Assembly (NCBI RefSeq): GCF_001696455.1
Contig: NZ_MAUJ01000009.1
Span: forward strand, 1-64,000
Reading direction: 5' to 3'
Source of the DNA: Pseudoalteromonas luteoviolacea
GTDB lineage: Bacteria; Pseudomonadota; Gammaproteobacteria; Enterobacterales; Alteromonadaceae
Length of the DNA stretch: 64,000 bases
The notes beneath the pieces are model-generated. The model did no database searches and was not told where the DNA came from. It saw only the letters and a list, made by a program, of their open reading frames with translations. Of the stretch, positions 37,446-47,398 are shown piece by piece (position 1 is the first letter of the stretch; each line of letters starts with the position of its first letter). The position numbers and the translations under genes were made by a program.

Positions 37446-37462
37446 TGCGACAGATTGTCGCA
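37446..37462. promoter_or_regulatory. Palindromic operator-like site upstream of the EamA gene
   Basis: TGCGACA-gat-TGTCGCA is a perfect 7-bp inverted repeat with a 3-bp centre, about 105 bp upstream of the transporter start. Size and symmetry fit a dimeric helix-turn-helix regulator. No regulator gene lies next to it. Confidence 0.45.
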
Positions 37463-37567
37463 CAACTCAATATAGCCAAGAAAAATTCTCAACATCACAA
37501 TTTTTCATTCGAAAACTATCAACAACAATAGTAGTTTAGTAAAAAATTTCCAAATTTAGAGCCAACC

Positions 37568-38440
37568 ATGGGATGGATATTCTTTACTTGCCTCGCCGCG
37601 TTTAGTCAGGCATGGCGCAACGCATTGCAAAGTAAACTAAGTAAGCATGCTAGTGTCGCCGCCGTCACATTAGCGCGATTTATCTTTGCACTTCCTTTGG
37701 CAGGGCTCTACCTATTCTTACTTTACCTAATTCAACCAGCCCCACAGCTTGAAATAAATAACCATTTTATTGGCTATGTTGTTGCCGCAAGTGTGATGCA
37801 AATCGTCGCAACAGCCTTGATGGTCGTCTTATTTAAGCAAAAAAGTTTTGCCATCGGCGCTGGCTTAGCCAAAAGCGAGGCCATCGTCGCGGCTATATTA
37901 GGGATGATTTTCTTTGGCTCTACTTTGACTTTTTTAGGTTGGGTAGGTGTCTTGATTGGTGCTGCGGCAGTGCTCATTCTGAGTGGCTTTAGCCTTCAAA
38001 ACTTCAATATCAGGACCGCTGTATTGGGGCTTGCCTGCGGCACTTGCTTCGCGCTGACATCATTGTGGGTAAGAGAAGCCAGCTTAGCAAGTGCATTGCC
38101 ATTTCCCCATAGTGCGGGCTGGGTACTCCTTTGGGTATTAAGTTGTCAAACTCTGCTGCTGAGCCTTTACATTACGTTTAAAGAAGCACACTCTTGGCAA
38201 GTACTTAAACAGAAGCTGTCATTAACGGTACTGGTGAGTGTGACAAGTTGTATTGGCTCCATTGGCTGGTTCAGTGCAATGAGTTTGCAACATGTAGCTT
38301 ATGTCAAAACGCTGGGCCAAATAGAAGTCTTCTTTACGATTTTGATCGCCGCACTGTGGCTAAAAGCACCACCAAAGAAACGCGATACACTGGGTCTCAT
38401 TCTCATTGCTATCGCAGCCACCTTGGTCATGATGAGTTGA
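37568..38440 (+). CDS. EamA/DMT-family permease
   Basis: This 290-residue protein has about ten hydrophobic helices in two EamA-like halves. It starts WIFFTCLAAFSQAWRNALQSKL and has repeated Gly/Ala-rich helix motifs such as GWVGVLIGAAAVLIL. DMT permeases usually export or import small metabolites. Ligand unknown. Upstream are a hairpin and a palindrome (37368-37462) that may regulate it. Confidence 0.83.
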   Translation: MGWIFFTCLAAFSQAWRNALQSKLSKHASVAAVTLARFIFALPLAGLYLFLLYLIQPAPQLEINNHFIGYVVAASVMQIVATALMVVLFKQKSFAIGAGLAKSEAIVAAILGMIFFGSTLTFLGWVGVLIGAAAVLILSGFSLQNFNIRTAVLGLACGTCFALTSLWVREASLASALPFPHSAGWVLLWVLSCQTLLLSLYITFKEAHSWQVLKQKLSLTVLVSVTSCIGSIGWFSAMSLQHVAYVKTLGQIEVFFTILIAALWLKAPPKKRDTLGLILIAIAATLVMMS

Positions 38441-38536
38441 CGACGAAAATATGCCTCCATTTTCTGAGTGATATTTTTCACTGTCGGATCCTTCACCTAT
38501 ACTGAACAGTAACTCGTCAATATCGTTAGGATCTGT

Positions 38537-39607
38537 GTGCCAACCAGTCAGCATTACTTCAGTAAACCCGATGCGGTTGAGCAGGTTAAAAATAGACTCT
38601 TTAAGCAGCTCGCCTATTACTGCTGTGCGCTACATAGCTTCTTAGTTTTCTTTTTTTGGTATTGCGACGTGTCCTTTTTAGCACTCGTAAACATCGGCAG
38701 TGTGTCGCTTTGGGCGCTCGGTATCTATTTCTTGCATCAGCAAAGAAGCCATATAGCACTGCGCCTATTCTGCCTTGAAGTCACTTTACACTCAGTCTTA
38801 GTTTGCGCCACCTTAGGTATGGCATACGGATTCCAATATTACCTTTGGACGATTGCAAGCCTTATTCTTCTCGATTATCGCCTCAAATTAAAGTTCGCTT
38901 CTATGTTGGCATTGGGCCTGGTTATTACTTTTGCCACTTTATTTGAATTGTTCGACAACGTACCGAATACATTTATATTCAGCCAATGGGCACCGTATAT
39001 TCACTTTATCAATGTTTTAATATGTGGACTGCCTTCTATTTACACTATTGGCCATATTCGTGAAATCACTTTCTCTCACCGCTATCAATTAGCTACTCTG
39101 GCTGCAAAAGACCCCCTTACAAATTTGTTCAATCGTCGATACGCCAAGGAGCTGATCAATAACGCGCAAGAAGATTGCTTAGCAACTTCCAGACAAATGT
39201 GTGTGATCATGGCGGATATTGACCATTTCAAAGCAGTGAATGATAAGTTTGGTCATGATGCCGGAGATGAAGTATTGATAGACGTTGCATTGAGACTGTC
39301 TAAATATGTGCTCAATTCAGACATCGCAGTGCGCTGGGGTGGCGAAGAATTTTTGCTTGTGTTGGTTAACTGCGATCTTGAACAAGCCCAAGCTCGGGCG
39401 GAGAACATTCGCCGCGATATTGCGATGCATGAATTTTACGGGGATACCCTCAAAGTCACCATGAGCTTTGGCGTCGCGCAGTGGCATCCCGCACTCCCTT
39501 TTAGCGTCGCAGTGCAACTTGCTGACGACGCACTCTATGCAAGTAAGGCCAGGGGTCGTAACTGCACAACGGCGACAACTCCCAGCCACACATCCAGCTT
39601 AGACTAG
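38537..39607 (+). CDS. Membrane diguanylate cyclase (GGEEF)
   Basis: This 356-residue protein has roughly five membrane helices in the first 180 residues, then a GGDEF domain that should make c-di-GMP. The domain begins near DPLTNLFNRRYAK, contains MADIDHFKAVNDKFGHDAGD and the active-site RWGGEEF. The inhibitory-site Arg is missing (LNSD instead of RxxD), so product inhibition through that site is not expected. GTG start at 38537 is supported by AGGA five bases upstream. The N-terminal membrane sensor is of unknown type. Confidence 0.88.
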   Translation: MPTSQHYFSKPDAVEQVKNRLFKQLAYYCCALHSFLVFFFWYCDVSFLALVNIGSVSLWALGIYFLHQQRSHIALRLFCLEVTLHSVLVCATLGMAYGFQYYLWTIASLILLDYRLKLKFASMLALGLVITFATLFELFDNVPNTFIFSQWAPYIHFINVLICGLPSIYTIGHIREITFSHRYQLATLAAKDPLTNLFNRRYAKELINNAQEDCLATSRQMCVIMADIDHFKAVNDKFGHDAGDEVLIDVALRLSKYVLNSDIAVRWGGEEFLLVLVNCDLEQAQARAENIRRDIAMHEFYGDTLKVTMSFGVAQWHPALPFSVAVQLADDALYASKARGRNCTTATTPSHTSSLD

Positions 39608-39622
39608 TGCATCACTGTTTCA

Positions 39623-41929
39623 TTACGGCTGCCCATGGCTGGCCGGTAAAAGCTCAATTGTGTGAACAACCCCACCAGGTAATAACGGCGTTAATTGCCC
39701 TTGTGCGTAAGCCGTAAACCCGCTTCTATAGTATGGTGAAAGAGGGTGACCACTTTGTCCACCAGCCACTGTCATGACCGCTTTATGCAAGTGACCTGGC
39801 TGAGCAATAAATCGCTGCGACGCACCAAAACTGCGCTTTTGTACCGCTGGCATATAAGAATCACCAAATCCTGGTGCTGTTGGCATATCTAAAAAGCGAC
39901 TCAGTACTGGCATTTGCTTGCTAAAGGGATGTTGAACCGTCAACGCATTTACTTTACCCCACTGCCAATCAATCATATTGCTGCCATGTTTTTGTGTCAG
40001 GTTTTGCTTGCTTTGATTATGGGCGTCTTCTAACAGTGCCTGCCAAGAGTCATAGCCACTGCGCCAACTCTCAGGTTGCTTTTCGATTAATTGCCACAAA
40101 GCCGGTTCTAAATATCGGGTTAAGTGGCTAAGCGTTTCTTTTTCCTTTTGAAGGCGATGCTCAAGCTGAGCAAAAACAAGATCAATGACAGAGGCGCGAA
40201 AATACTTAACTAGCGTATACCCTATCGAATCACTGCACGCACACCCTTGCCAGGCCTTTAAATGGCTCAGAGCTTGTGCATGGTCTTGTGCTTGCGCACG
40301 CTCCAGTGTCGCAGTCAATAGTGCGTGCCAAGGCATGAGGAACCGGGCTTCATTGTCTAATTGCAGTGCATTAAAGTCGGCCTCTGCAAATTGCTGCTGC
40401 GCAAATAAGCGATCTCTGATCTGCTGTGCTCGTGCACCCAATGCATAACCGCCATCGCCAAAACGGCGATGATCCATCGCCGACATTACTCGAGAATTGG
40501 CAGTCCATAATTTGCCATTTTCAGGGTTAACAACCCGCGGACGGTTTTGTTCATTTACGCGCCAAAGTTCAGCTTCAGCGCGCGCAGGAGCTACAGCAAG
40601 GTCATTAGGAAACACCCTTGAGGGCAATGCTCCTGTAGGTTGCCAAGCTGCATTACCTTGACCATCAACAACCATTAAATTTTGTACAGGAATACCAACA
40701 TTGCTCGCGATGCTTAGTGCCTGATCAACTGATTTTGCGGTCTCAAATTGTAATAAGTTCAGATTCACCGCATAAGGCTGATGTGCTACCCACTGAAGCG
40801 CATATTGCTTGCCATTTAATGACTTAACTGGCCCGAATTGGCTCATCATCAATTCATAGTTATGTGACTGCGCATTTGGCAAAAGGATAGTTTGAGGCAC
40901 TTTGCTGATTGGGTCACTGTGTGTCAGCTCAACCCAATCCGCTGTATCCAAGTACCCATTTGTAAAACCCCATGCAATATGATCATTGCTGCCCACCACG
41001 ACCGCTGGCACACCCGGTAAACTCACACCAGTCACTTGCACATCTTCACCCGACTTGGTGTCATAATTGAGCTGCACACGATACCAAATGGACGGGACAT
41101 CTAGCCCCAAATGCATATCATCAGACACCATTGCAGCCCCAGTCGAGGTCAGGCTCCCCATAACTGCCCAATTGTTGCTCCCATAAAGCAAAGAAGGTGC
41201 AATTTGTCGGTACGCAACCTCTTTTCTGTCAAATGCTAAGTCAGGAATATTAACCTCAGCAGCGGTTATTTTACTGCCATCCAAGGCAGCCTGATAAGTA
41301 CTCGGTTGTAGAATAAAATCAACCATGTCTTGACCAAAGAGCTCTGCAATGTGAATGAGCGTCTTATCTCTTTTGTATGTCGCTGCTTGCAAATCCAAAT
41401 ACATGCTGAAAATTACAAGTAAGGAGTCCGCGGGTTGCCATGGCCTAGCATCGGCCCCAAGTAAAAGGTATTCGAAACTTGGCATACCAGATTGCGCGCG
41501 CCCTTCATTGACGCCATCGGCATAACTTTCTAATAACTGACGCTCCTGTTCATTCATCGCCGCAATGATTTTCTCACTGCGCTGACGAAACTGGTGAAAT
41601 CGCATTGCTTTATCTAGTGACAATGCAGCTTCACCAAACAATTCGCTCAGCTCGCCTGCGGCATTTCGACGTAATAAATCCATTTGAAAGTAGCGGTCTT
41701 GACCATGTGCATACCCCATAACATACGCTGCATCAGTACGACTCTGCGCGCGGATGATCGCATGCCCCAATTGATCACGACTCAATTGCGATGGCGCATC
41801 CAATGTCCCGCTATACCCTCGGCCATCTAAGGCGGGTAAGCTCAGTGACAATACGCCATACACCGCTGCAGTCATTGCCAACCCTGCGAGAATGCCAATA
41901 GAGAACAAAATTTTAAACCATTTCAACAT
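39623..41929 (-). CDS. Penicillin acylase family (Ntn-hydrolase) protein
   Basis: This 768-residue precursor has an N-terminal membrane/signal segment (FKILFSIGILAGLAMTAAVYG), the alpha-chain signature GYAHGQDRYFQMDLLRR, a spacer, and the beta-chain start at GSNNWAV, where the Ser (about residue 249) becomes the N-terminal nucleophile after self-cleavage. Further blocks are SDDMHLGL and HIAWGFTNGYLD. Members cleave amide bonds in penicillins, acyl-homoserine lactones or other N-acyl compounds; which applies here cannot be told. It is located in the periplasm and convergent with the GGEEF gene (15 bp). Confidence 0.88.
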   Translation of the reverse strand: MLKWFKILFSIGILAGLAMTAAVYGVLSLSLPALDGRGYSGTLDAPSQLSRDQLGHAIIRAQSRTDAAYVMGYAHGQDRYFQMDLLRRNAAGELSELFGEAALSLDKAMRFHQFRQRSEKIIAAMNEQERQLLESYADGVNEGRAQSGMPSFEYLLLGADARPWQPADSLLVIFSMYLDLQAATYKRDKTLIHIAELFGQDMVDFILQPSTYQAALDGSKITAAEVNIPDLAFDRKEVAYRQIAPSLLYGSNNWAVMGSLTSTGAAMVSDDMHLGLDVPSIWYRVQLNYDTKSGEDVQVTGVSLPGVPAVVVGSNDHIAWGFTNGYLDTADWVELTHSDPISKVPQTILLPNAQSHNYELMMSQFGPVKSLNGKQYALQWVAHQPYAVNLNLLQFETAKSVDQALSIASNVGIPVQNLMVVDGQGNAAWQPTGALPSRVFPNDLAVAPARAEAELWRVNEQNRPRVVNPENGKLWTANSRVMSAMDHRRFGDGGYALGARAQQIRDRLFAQQQFAEADFNALQLDNEARFLMPWHALLTATLERAQAQDHAQALSHLKAWQGCACSDSIGYTLVKYFRASVIDLVFAQLEHRLQKEKETLSHLTRYLEPALWQLIEKQPESWRSGYDSWQALLEDAHNQSKQNLTQKHGSNMIDWQWGKVNALTVQHPFSKQMPVLSRFLDMPTAPGFGDSYMPAVQKRSFGASQRFIAQPGHLHKAVMTVAGGQSGHPLSPYYRSGFTAYAQGQLTPLLPGGVVHTIELLPASHGQP

Positions 41930-42170
41930 AGACTTTCCTTACATTTAGAGACGCAAATCAACATGCCTCATACCGACGCTAAAAACTTTGCCCTCGTATG
42001 TATAGCAAGTTGTCTGAAAGCAAGCAAAAAGATAACGCAATCACATTGCGCTGACATCATAAAGCATCTAGGTTGCACCAAATTGAATGCAACTTAAAGT
42101 TTCTGTGGATTTGGCGACTTCAAGCTCAGGCAACTATAGTTAATATATTCATGGAATCTATTGAAAAGAC

Positions 42171-45100
42171 ATGCAAACAGAGACGGTTGTACCGCAAAGG
42201 AAAGCATTTCTCTCAAAACTCAGCGTAATCCTATTGCTCGCTATCATTGTGGCCACAGGATGGTATATCGATCGTGTTAATCACAAGCATATGATTGAAG
42301 TACAAAAAAATAGTACTTATGAGCATGTGAATGTGTATAGAACACGGATAGAGGGAAAGCTAGCAGCCAACATACAGTTAGTCAGAGGCTTAGCGATTGC
42401 CTTGGGTAATAACAACTCACTGACACAACAAGAGTTTGAGCGTATCGCGGCGCCGTTGTTTGACTCCGAAGACGTCCTGCGCAACTTAGGTGCAGCGCCA
42501 GATATGATCATCCAATTTGTATACCCGCTCAAAGGCAATGAGCGCGCACTCGGGCTTAATTACCTCACCCACCCAACACAACGTAAAGAAGCCCTGCAAG
42601 CCAAAGAAAGCGGCAAGATTGTCTTGGCAGGGCCTTTAGAGCTCATGCAAGGTGGTGAAGCCCTGATTGCACGAGTGCCAGTATTTACGCCAGAAAAAAC
42701 ATTTTGGGGATTATTATCTGTGGTCATTGACATGGGTAAGCTGTATGCCAGCGCCCGTATCGATGAACTTGAAGACAATTATGAAATCGCCATTCAGGGG
42801 CAACACGCTCTCGGCGAGCAAGGTGCCTACTTTTATGGGTCAAGTGATATCCACCGCCTAAACCCTCTGGCCTTTAATATCAACGTTCCTTCAGGCTCAT
42901 GGATACTGTACGCTGCACCACGCTTTGGCTGGTCAGGCGAAGACTCTGCTCTTTGGCCATTTCGTTTAGCTTTGGTCATCATCGTGATATTTTTTGTCAT
43001 CGCGTTTGTGTTTTTTACACGTCTCTTACGGCAACTTGAAGATCAGGCCAACTCACTCACCAGTATGGGATCACTTGCACAGGTCGGGGCTTGGTCTGTC
43101 GATTTAGACAATCACAAAATTAGCTGGTCTACCGTCACTCAGCAAATTTTCAATGTGCCCCAACACTATCAACCCTCTTGGATGGGAAGCACTGAGTTTT
43201 TTAAAGAAGGCGCACAACGGAAAAAGTTTCAAGACGAAATGGGCAAAACAATCAAAAAAGGCATGCCGTTTGAAGGAGAGTTTTTAATAGTCCCTAAAGG
43301 TAAACCTCCTTGCTGGGTATTAATAAAAGCTCAAACCAAAAGAGTGGGCGCTAAAACGTTGGAAGTTTTTGGTTCAATCCAAAACATTCATGACCGTAAA
43401 ACCATGGAAGTTGAACATGAAAAAGTTGCCAAGAACAATGAATTACTGGCACAACTGAGTACACATGAAGCAATCCTAAACAACCACTTAGATCGCGCTC
43501 AAGAACTCTGTATAGATATTGTCTGCCAAGGGGTAAATGCCAACAGAGCCAGCATATGGCTGTTTAATCATGAACAAACACATTTGTACCCAGTGTGTTT
43601 TAGTAACACCAAAAAGGATCGGCTACAACACTTTCCACCTTGGCGAAAAGCCTCGCAATCGGCTTTATTTAATGCCCTATTAGAGAAAAGTCCCGTTGAG
43701 GCATGGGCCGCAACCAGCCACGCAGTCACCCGATCAATTGCAGAGCAATACCTATCGCCATTTGAAATTGATGCCATTGTGTTTATGCCCATTCTATTCA
43801 AGGACAATATTTTTGGCGTATTGAGTGCGGAGTTTAATGCCTCTTATCCTCAATGGACACAAAGTGATCGACGATTTCTCAAAGCCATTGCGGCCATGAT
43901 CGCGAGCCTGTATAGCAGTCAACAACAGCAGCAGGCGCAAAATAAGGCGATCATGGATAAAGAGCTTGCTGAACAATCTGCAAAAGTAAAAGCCACATTT
44001 CTTGCCAGCATGAGCCATGAAATTCGCACACCTATGAATGGAATTTTAGGCATGCTCGATGTGCTAGCCAGTTCAAACTTAAATGATGGCCAAAAGCGCC
44101 ACCTTGGACTTGCGCAAAGCTCCGCGGAGTCATTGCTCACCATCATCAACGATATTTTAGACTTTTCGAAAATTGAAGCAGGAAAAATGACCGTCGACTT
44201 GGTCGAAGTTGACCTCGTACAAATTATCAGTGATTGTTTCGCGGCATTTGCACCCAAAGCGATTGAGCAGCACACCGAGCTGTTTTTAGATAGTCGTAAC
44301 ATGCAGTGTCAGTTTGCAAAAACGGATCCCCATCGCCTAAAACAAGTACTGAATAACTTAATCAGTAACGCCATTAAATTTACTGAAAACGGTAAGATCA
44401 CGCTGACTTGTTATACCGAACAAACCAACTCAAGCACACGTTTGTGGTGCAGTGTTGAAGACACTGGCATCGGTATCAGTAAAGCACAACTCGATAAAAT
44501 CTTTGAGTCATTTACGCAAGCCGACCTATCAACCACGCGTAAGTTTGGTGGAACCGGGTTGGGCCTGACCATCGCCAAGCAACTTTGTGAATTACTGGGA
44601 GGTGCGCTGCATGCTTACAGTAAACTGGATGTCGGTAGTACCTTTACTTTTTACATCGAACTGCAAAATGCCAAACCCATTGAAGCCATCGACAGTGCCA
44701 GCAATTGCCTCATAATCATAGATCAGCACCCGCAAACCGAGTTGAGTGCACGCCATATGCTGAATGCATGGCGGATCCCAACAGAACACTTTGTGCAAGT
44801 GCCCGAGGCCCTCGACTTTATCGAGTCGCAACATAATATTCAGCCAGCTTTTATCATTACCGCTTCGATATTGACACAAAGTTCAGAACTGGACTCGCAA
44901 GCGCTACTGAACTTGATCAAGAAAAACAATCTTAAATATGCCATTTTATGCCATACATTGGATGAACTGTCTGCCCACCCGCAATTCAATAGTAGCAATA
45001 CCCTTTTGGCACCGCTCACCCCTGCAAATGCCTTGGCTTTACTACAAAATGACTCAACTCAATTGCATGCCCAAGCAGACGTCAAACTGGGCTGTAGAGT

Positions 45101-45500
45101 GCTATTGGTTGAGGACAATAAAATTAATCAAACCGTTGCGTTAAGCTTCTTAAATAAACTCGGTGCAAACGTTGACTGCGCTGCAAATGGTCGACTTGCA
45201 TTGGCATGTTTAGAAGCATCAGAGACGGTGTATGATGTGATTTTAATGGATTGCCAAATGCCCGAAATGGACGGTTACACCGCGACACGAGAAATTCGCA
45301 AAGGGGTATGCGGTGAACTGCATCAAGACTCAGTGATCATTGCTCTAACAGCGAACGCCATGGAAGGAGATGAAGAAAAATGCCTCGAAGCCGGAATGGA
45401 TGCCTATTTAAGTAAGCCAATTAATTTTGAACTATTGACCAAAGCACTGCGAGAATGGACGAGTACCGCTAGGAAAATGTCTATAAATAGCATAGAGTAA
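42171..45500 (+). CDS. CHASE-PAS-GAF hybrid sensor histidine kinase with one active and one degenerate receiver
   Basis: This protein has 1109 residues. Order: membrane helix (about 15-31), periplasmic CHASE domain (about 60-250), second helix (about 262-284, LALVIIVIFFVIAFVFF), PAS (about 300-410), GAF (about 435-580), HisKA with SMSHEIRTPMNGIL, HATPase with NLISNAIKF, DTGIGIS and GGTGLGLTIA, a receiver-like stretch with no phospho-acceptor Asp (NCLIIIDQHP...FIITAS), and a C-terminal receiver with VILMDCQMPEMDG. No HPt domain, so it needs a separate one. CHASE domains sense small extracellular ligands; none can be named. The start has only a weak GAAAAG site. The 240 bp upstream hold no identified element. 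Confidence 0.88.
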   Translation: MQTETVVPQRKAFLSKLSVILLLAIIVATGWYIDRVNHKHMIEVQKNSTYEHVNVYRTRIEGKLAANIQLVRGLAIALGNNNSLTQQEFERIAAPLFDSEDVLRNLGAAPDMIIQFVYPLKGNERALGLNYLTHPTQRKEALQAKESGKIVLAGPLELMQGGEALIARVPVFTPEKTFWGLLSVVIDMGKLYASARIDELEDNYEIAIQGQHALGEQGAYFYGSSDIHRLNPLAFNINVPSGSWILYAAPRFGWSGEDSALWPFRLALVIIVIFFVIAFVFFTRLLRQLEDQANSLTSMGSLAQVGAWSVDLDNHKISWSTVTQQIFNVPQHYQPSWMGSTEFFKEGAQRKKFQDEMGKTIKKGMPFEGEFLIVPKGKPPCWVLIKAQTKRVGAKTLEVFGSIQNIHDRKTMEVEHEKVAKNNELLAQLSTHEAILNNHLDRAQELCIDIVCQGVNANRASIWLFNHEQTHLYPVCFSNTKKDRLQHFPPWRKASQSALFNALLEKSPVEAWAATSHAVTRSIAEQYLSPFEIDAIVFMPILFKDNIFGVLSAEFNASYPQWTQSDRRFLKAIAAMIASLYSSQQQQQAQNKAIMDKELAEQSAKVKATFLASMSHEIRTPMNGILGMLDVLASSNLNDGQKRHLGLAQSSAESLLTIINDILDFSKIEAGKMTVDLVEVDLVQIISDCFAAFAPKAIEQHTELFLDSRNMQCQFAKTDPHRLKQVLNNLISNAIKFTENGKITLTCYTEQTNSSTRLWCSVEDTGIGISKAQLDKIFESFTQADLSTTRKFGGTGLGLTIAKQLCELLGGALHAYSKLDVGSTFTFYIELQNAKPIEAIDSASNCLIIIDQHPQTELSARHMLNAWRIPTEHFVQVPEALDFIESQHNIQPAFIITASILTQSSELDSQALLNLIKKNNLKYAILCHTLDELSAHPQFNSSNTLLAPLTPANALALLQNDSTQLHAQADVKLGCRVLLVEDNKINQTVALSFLNKLGANVDCAANGRLALACLEASETVYDVILMDCQMPEMDGYTATREIRKGVCGELHQDSVIIALTANAMEGDEEKCLEAGMDAYLSKPINFELLTKALREWTSTARKMSINSIE

Positions 45501-45606
45501 GTTTAATTTTGGGGATGCATTTTGCGCTTTTCAGGGCATTCTTTGGCTCAGTCATTGCGCACTAAATATGTGTTTCAAGTTGTATAAAGCATTAAAAAGG
45601 AAATCT

Positions 45607-46221
45607 ATGAAACTCAGTCATATTGAACAAAGGCTAATTGGGTGCCTACTAGAAAAAGAAACAACCACCCCAGATCAATACCCTTTATCGGTTAATGCAT
45701 TGACCAACGCCTGCAATCAAAAGTCAAATCGTGAACCTGTTTTGTCCTTGAGCGAAGCTGACGTGCTTGATGGGCTTGAGCAACTAAAAAGTCGTCGGCT
45801 AGTGATGTGTGACGAAGCCCTTTCAGGCCGAGTGTCAAAGTATACACATCGCTTCTGTAATACCGAATTCAGTAGCTTACAATTGAATGAACAGCAGCGC
45901 GCAATTGTCTGTTTAATGCTCTTGCGTGGTCCACAAACGCCCGGAGAATTGAGAACGCGTAGTGGTCGCCTCGCTGAGTTTAGTAATGTTGCCGAAGTCG
46001 AACAAGCCCTTTCTGAGTTACAAGCACAAGAGCTGGTCGTCAAATTACCCAGAGAGCCCGGCAAACGTGAGAGCCGTTATCAGCATTTGTTTGGTGATGC
46101 TGAAGTGCAACAAAATGCTCAAGAACCATTAGATGAGCCAAAAGAACTCACTGCCTTGCTAGATGAAATTAACCAGTTAAAAGCTGAGTTAAACATAATT
46201 AAGCAACATCTTGGGCTTTGA
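45607..46221 (+). CDS. yceH: YceH-family (DUF480) winged-helix protein
   Basis: This 204-residue protein starts MKLSHIEQRLIGCLLEKETTTPDQYPLS, the diagnostic YceH N-terminus, followed by NACNQKSNREP. Two winged-helix-like domains fill most of it, with a C-terminal coiled coil. Biochemical function not established. AGGA precedes ATG 45607; the ATG at 45568 is unlikely. Stands alone between the hybrid kinase and nadE. Confidence 0.88.
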   Translation: MKLSHIEQRLIGCLLEKETTTPDQYPLSVNALTNACNQKSNREPVLSLSEADVLDGLEQLKSRRLVMCDEALSGRVSKYTHRFCNTEFSSLQLNEQQRAIVCLMLLRGPQTPGELRTRSGRLAEFSNVAEVEQALSELQAQELVVKLPREPGKRESRYQHLFGDAEVQQNAQEPLDEPKELTALLDEINQLKAELNIIKQHLGL

Positions 46222-46311
46222 CCGATATATCTAGAAAAACGCCATTGCTCCGAGACTTTAGGATCATTTAAACTGCAATACATAAAATAAAATTAGGCCA
46301 GAGGATTTCCA

Positions 46312-47148
46312 ATGCGCGAAGCAATTATTGCCGAAATGAAAGTTCAACCCACGATTGATGTTGCCGAACAAGTGACACGACGCGTGCAGTTTATTAAACA
46401 GCGTTTACTGTTATCCCATTGTACCAGTTTGGTACTCGGTATTAGTGGTGGCGTTGATTCATCGACATGTGGACGCCTTTGCCAACTTGCTGTTGATGAA
46501 TTAAATCAACAACAAAGTGAGAAAACCTATCAATTTATTGCGATGCGTTTGCCTTACGGCGTGCAAGCAGATGAAGATGAAGCCCAACTTGCAATGGACT
46601 TTATTAAACCAAGCCAAAGACTTACGGTAAATATTAAGCCAGCGGCGGATGCTTTACATGAGCAAGCCTTACTGGCCATGAAAGATGCTAAGCTGCCATT
46701 ACCACAGCAAGCTCAGGTTGATTTTATCAAAGGGAATGTGAAAGCTCGCCAACGTATGGTTGCCCAATATGAAATTGCAGGACTAAACCAAGGTCTGGTT
46801 GTGGGTACTGACCATAGCGCTGAAAATATCACAGGGTTTTATACCAAGTTTGGTGATGGCGCTTGCGATCTAGCGCCTTTATTTGGCTTGTCTAAGCGCC
46901 AAGTAAGAGCTGTGGCTGCATATTTAGGTGCACCGGGACAGCTGGTTAATAAAGTGCCGACAGCCGACCTAGAGTGCGATAGACCAGGGTTAACTGATGA
47001 AGATGCTCTGGGATTAAGTTATGACAACATCGACGACTTTTTAGAGGGCAAGCCGGTGTCTGAGGCTGTAGAAAGTAAGTTAATTGAAATTTATCAGCGC
47101 ACACAGCACAAGCGTCAGCCTATCCCAACCATTTATGACGCAGAGTAA
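46312..47148 (+). CDS. nadE: Ammonia-dependent NAD+ synthetase
   Basis: This 278-residue enzyme makes NAD+ from deamido-NAD+, ATP and ammonia. The pyrophosphatase P-loop LVLGISGGVDSSTCGRL lies near residue 42; VVGTDHSAENITGFYTKFGDG and DLECDRPGLTDEDALGL follow. There is no glutaminase domain, and length matches E. coli NadE (275). AGAGG precedes the ATG. Confidence 0.96.
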   Translation: MREAIIAEMKVQPTIDVAEQVTRRVQFIKQRLLLSHCTSLVLGISGGVDSSTCGRLCQLAVDELNQQQSEKTYQFIAMRLPYGVQADEDEAQLAMDFIKPSQRLTVNIKPAADALHEQALLAMKDAKLPLPQQAQVDFIKGNVKARQRMVAQYEIAGLNQGLVVGTDHSAENITGFYTKFGDGACDLAPLFGLSKRQVRAVAAYLGAPGQLVNKVPTADLECDRPGLTDEDALGLSYDNIDDFLEGKPVSEAVESKLIEIYQRTQHKRQPIPTIYDAE

Positions 47149-47159
47149 CGTCTCCATCG

Positions 47160-47190
47160 CCTTTGAACTTTGCGACGCATTGTTCAAAGG
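47160..47190 (+). terminator. Hairpin after nadE
   Basis: CCTTTGAAC (47160-47168) and GTTCAAAGG (47182-47190) are perfect 9-bp arms with a 13-bp loop, 11 bp after the nadE stop. No T-tract follows. Its position fits a 3'-end hairpin or weak terminator. Confidence 0.5.
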
Positions 47191-47207
47191 GCGCTCACCT
47201 TAACATC

Positions 47208-47227
47208 GTTATTAACACTTTAATAAC
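47208..47227. promoter_or_regulatory. AT-rich palindrome upstream of folM-folE-folX
   Basis: GTTATTAA-cact-TTAATAAC is a perfect 8-bp inverted repeat with a 4-bp centre, about 170 bp before folM. It is the only symmetric element seen in the nadE-folM gap, so it is a candidate operator for the pterin genes. The regulator is unknown. Confidence 0.4.
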
Positions 47228-47398
47228 ACTAATTGTGTACAGCCACAGAAAACTCATGCTAGTTTAGTGATCACAAAGTCTTTCTAACTCGTATTTAACT
47301 GCCAATTGAAGACGAGAGATTGGAAAAGCACGTCTGCTGGATTTACCACTAAGCGGGTGAGGGCCACAATAACAGTGCCACTACACAAAGGAAACACC

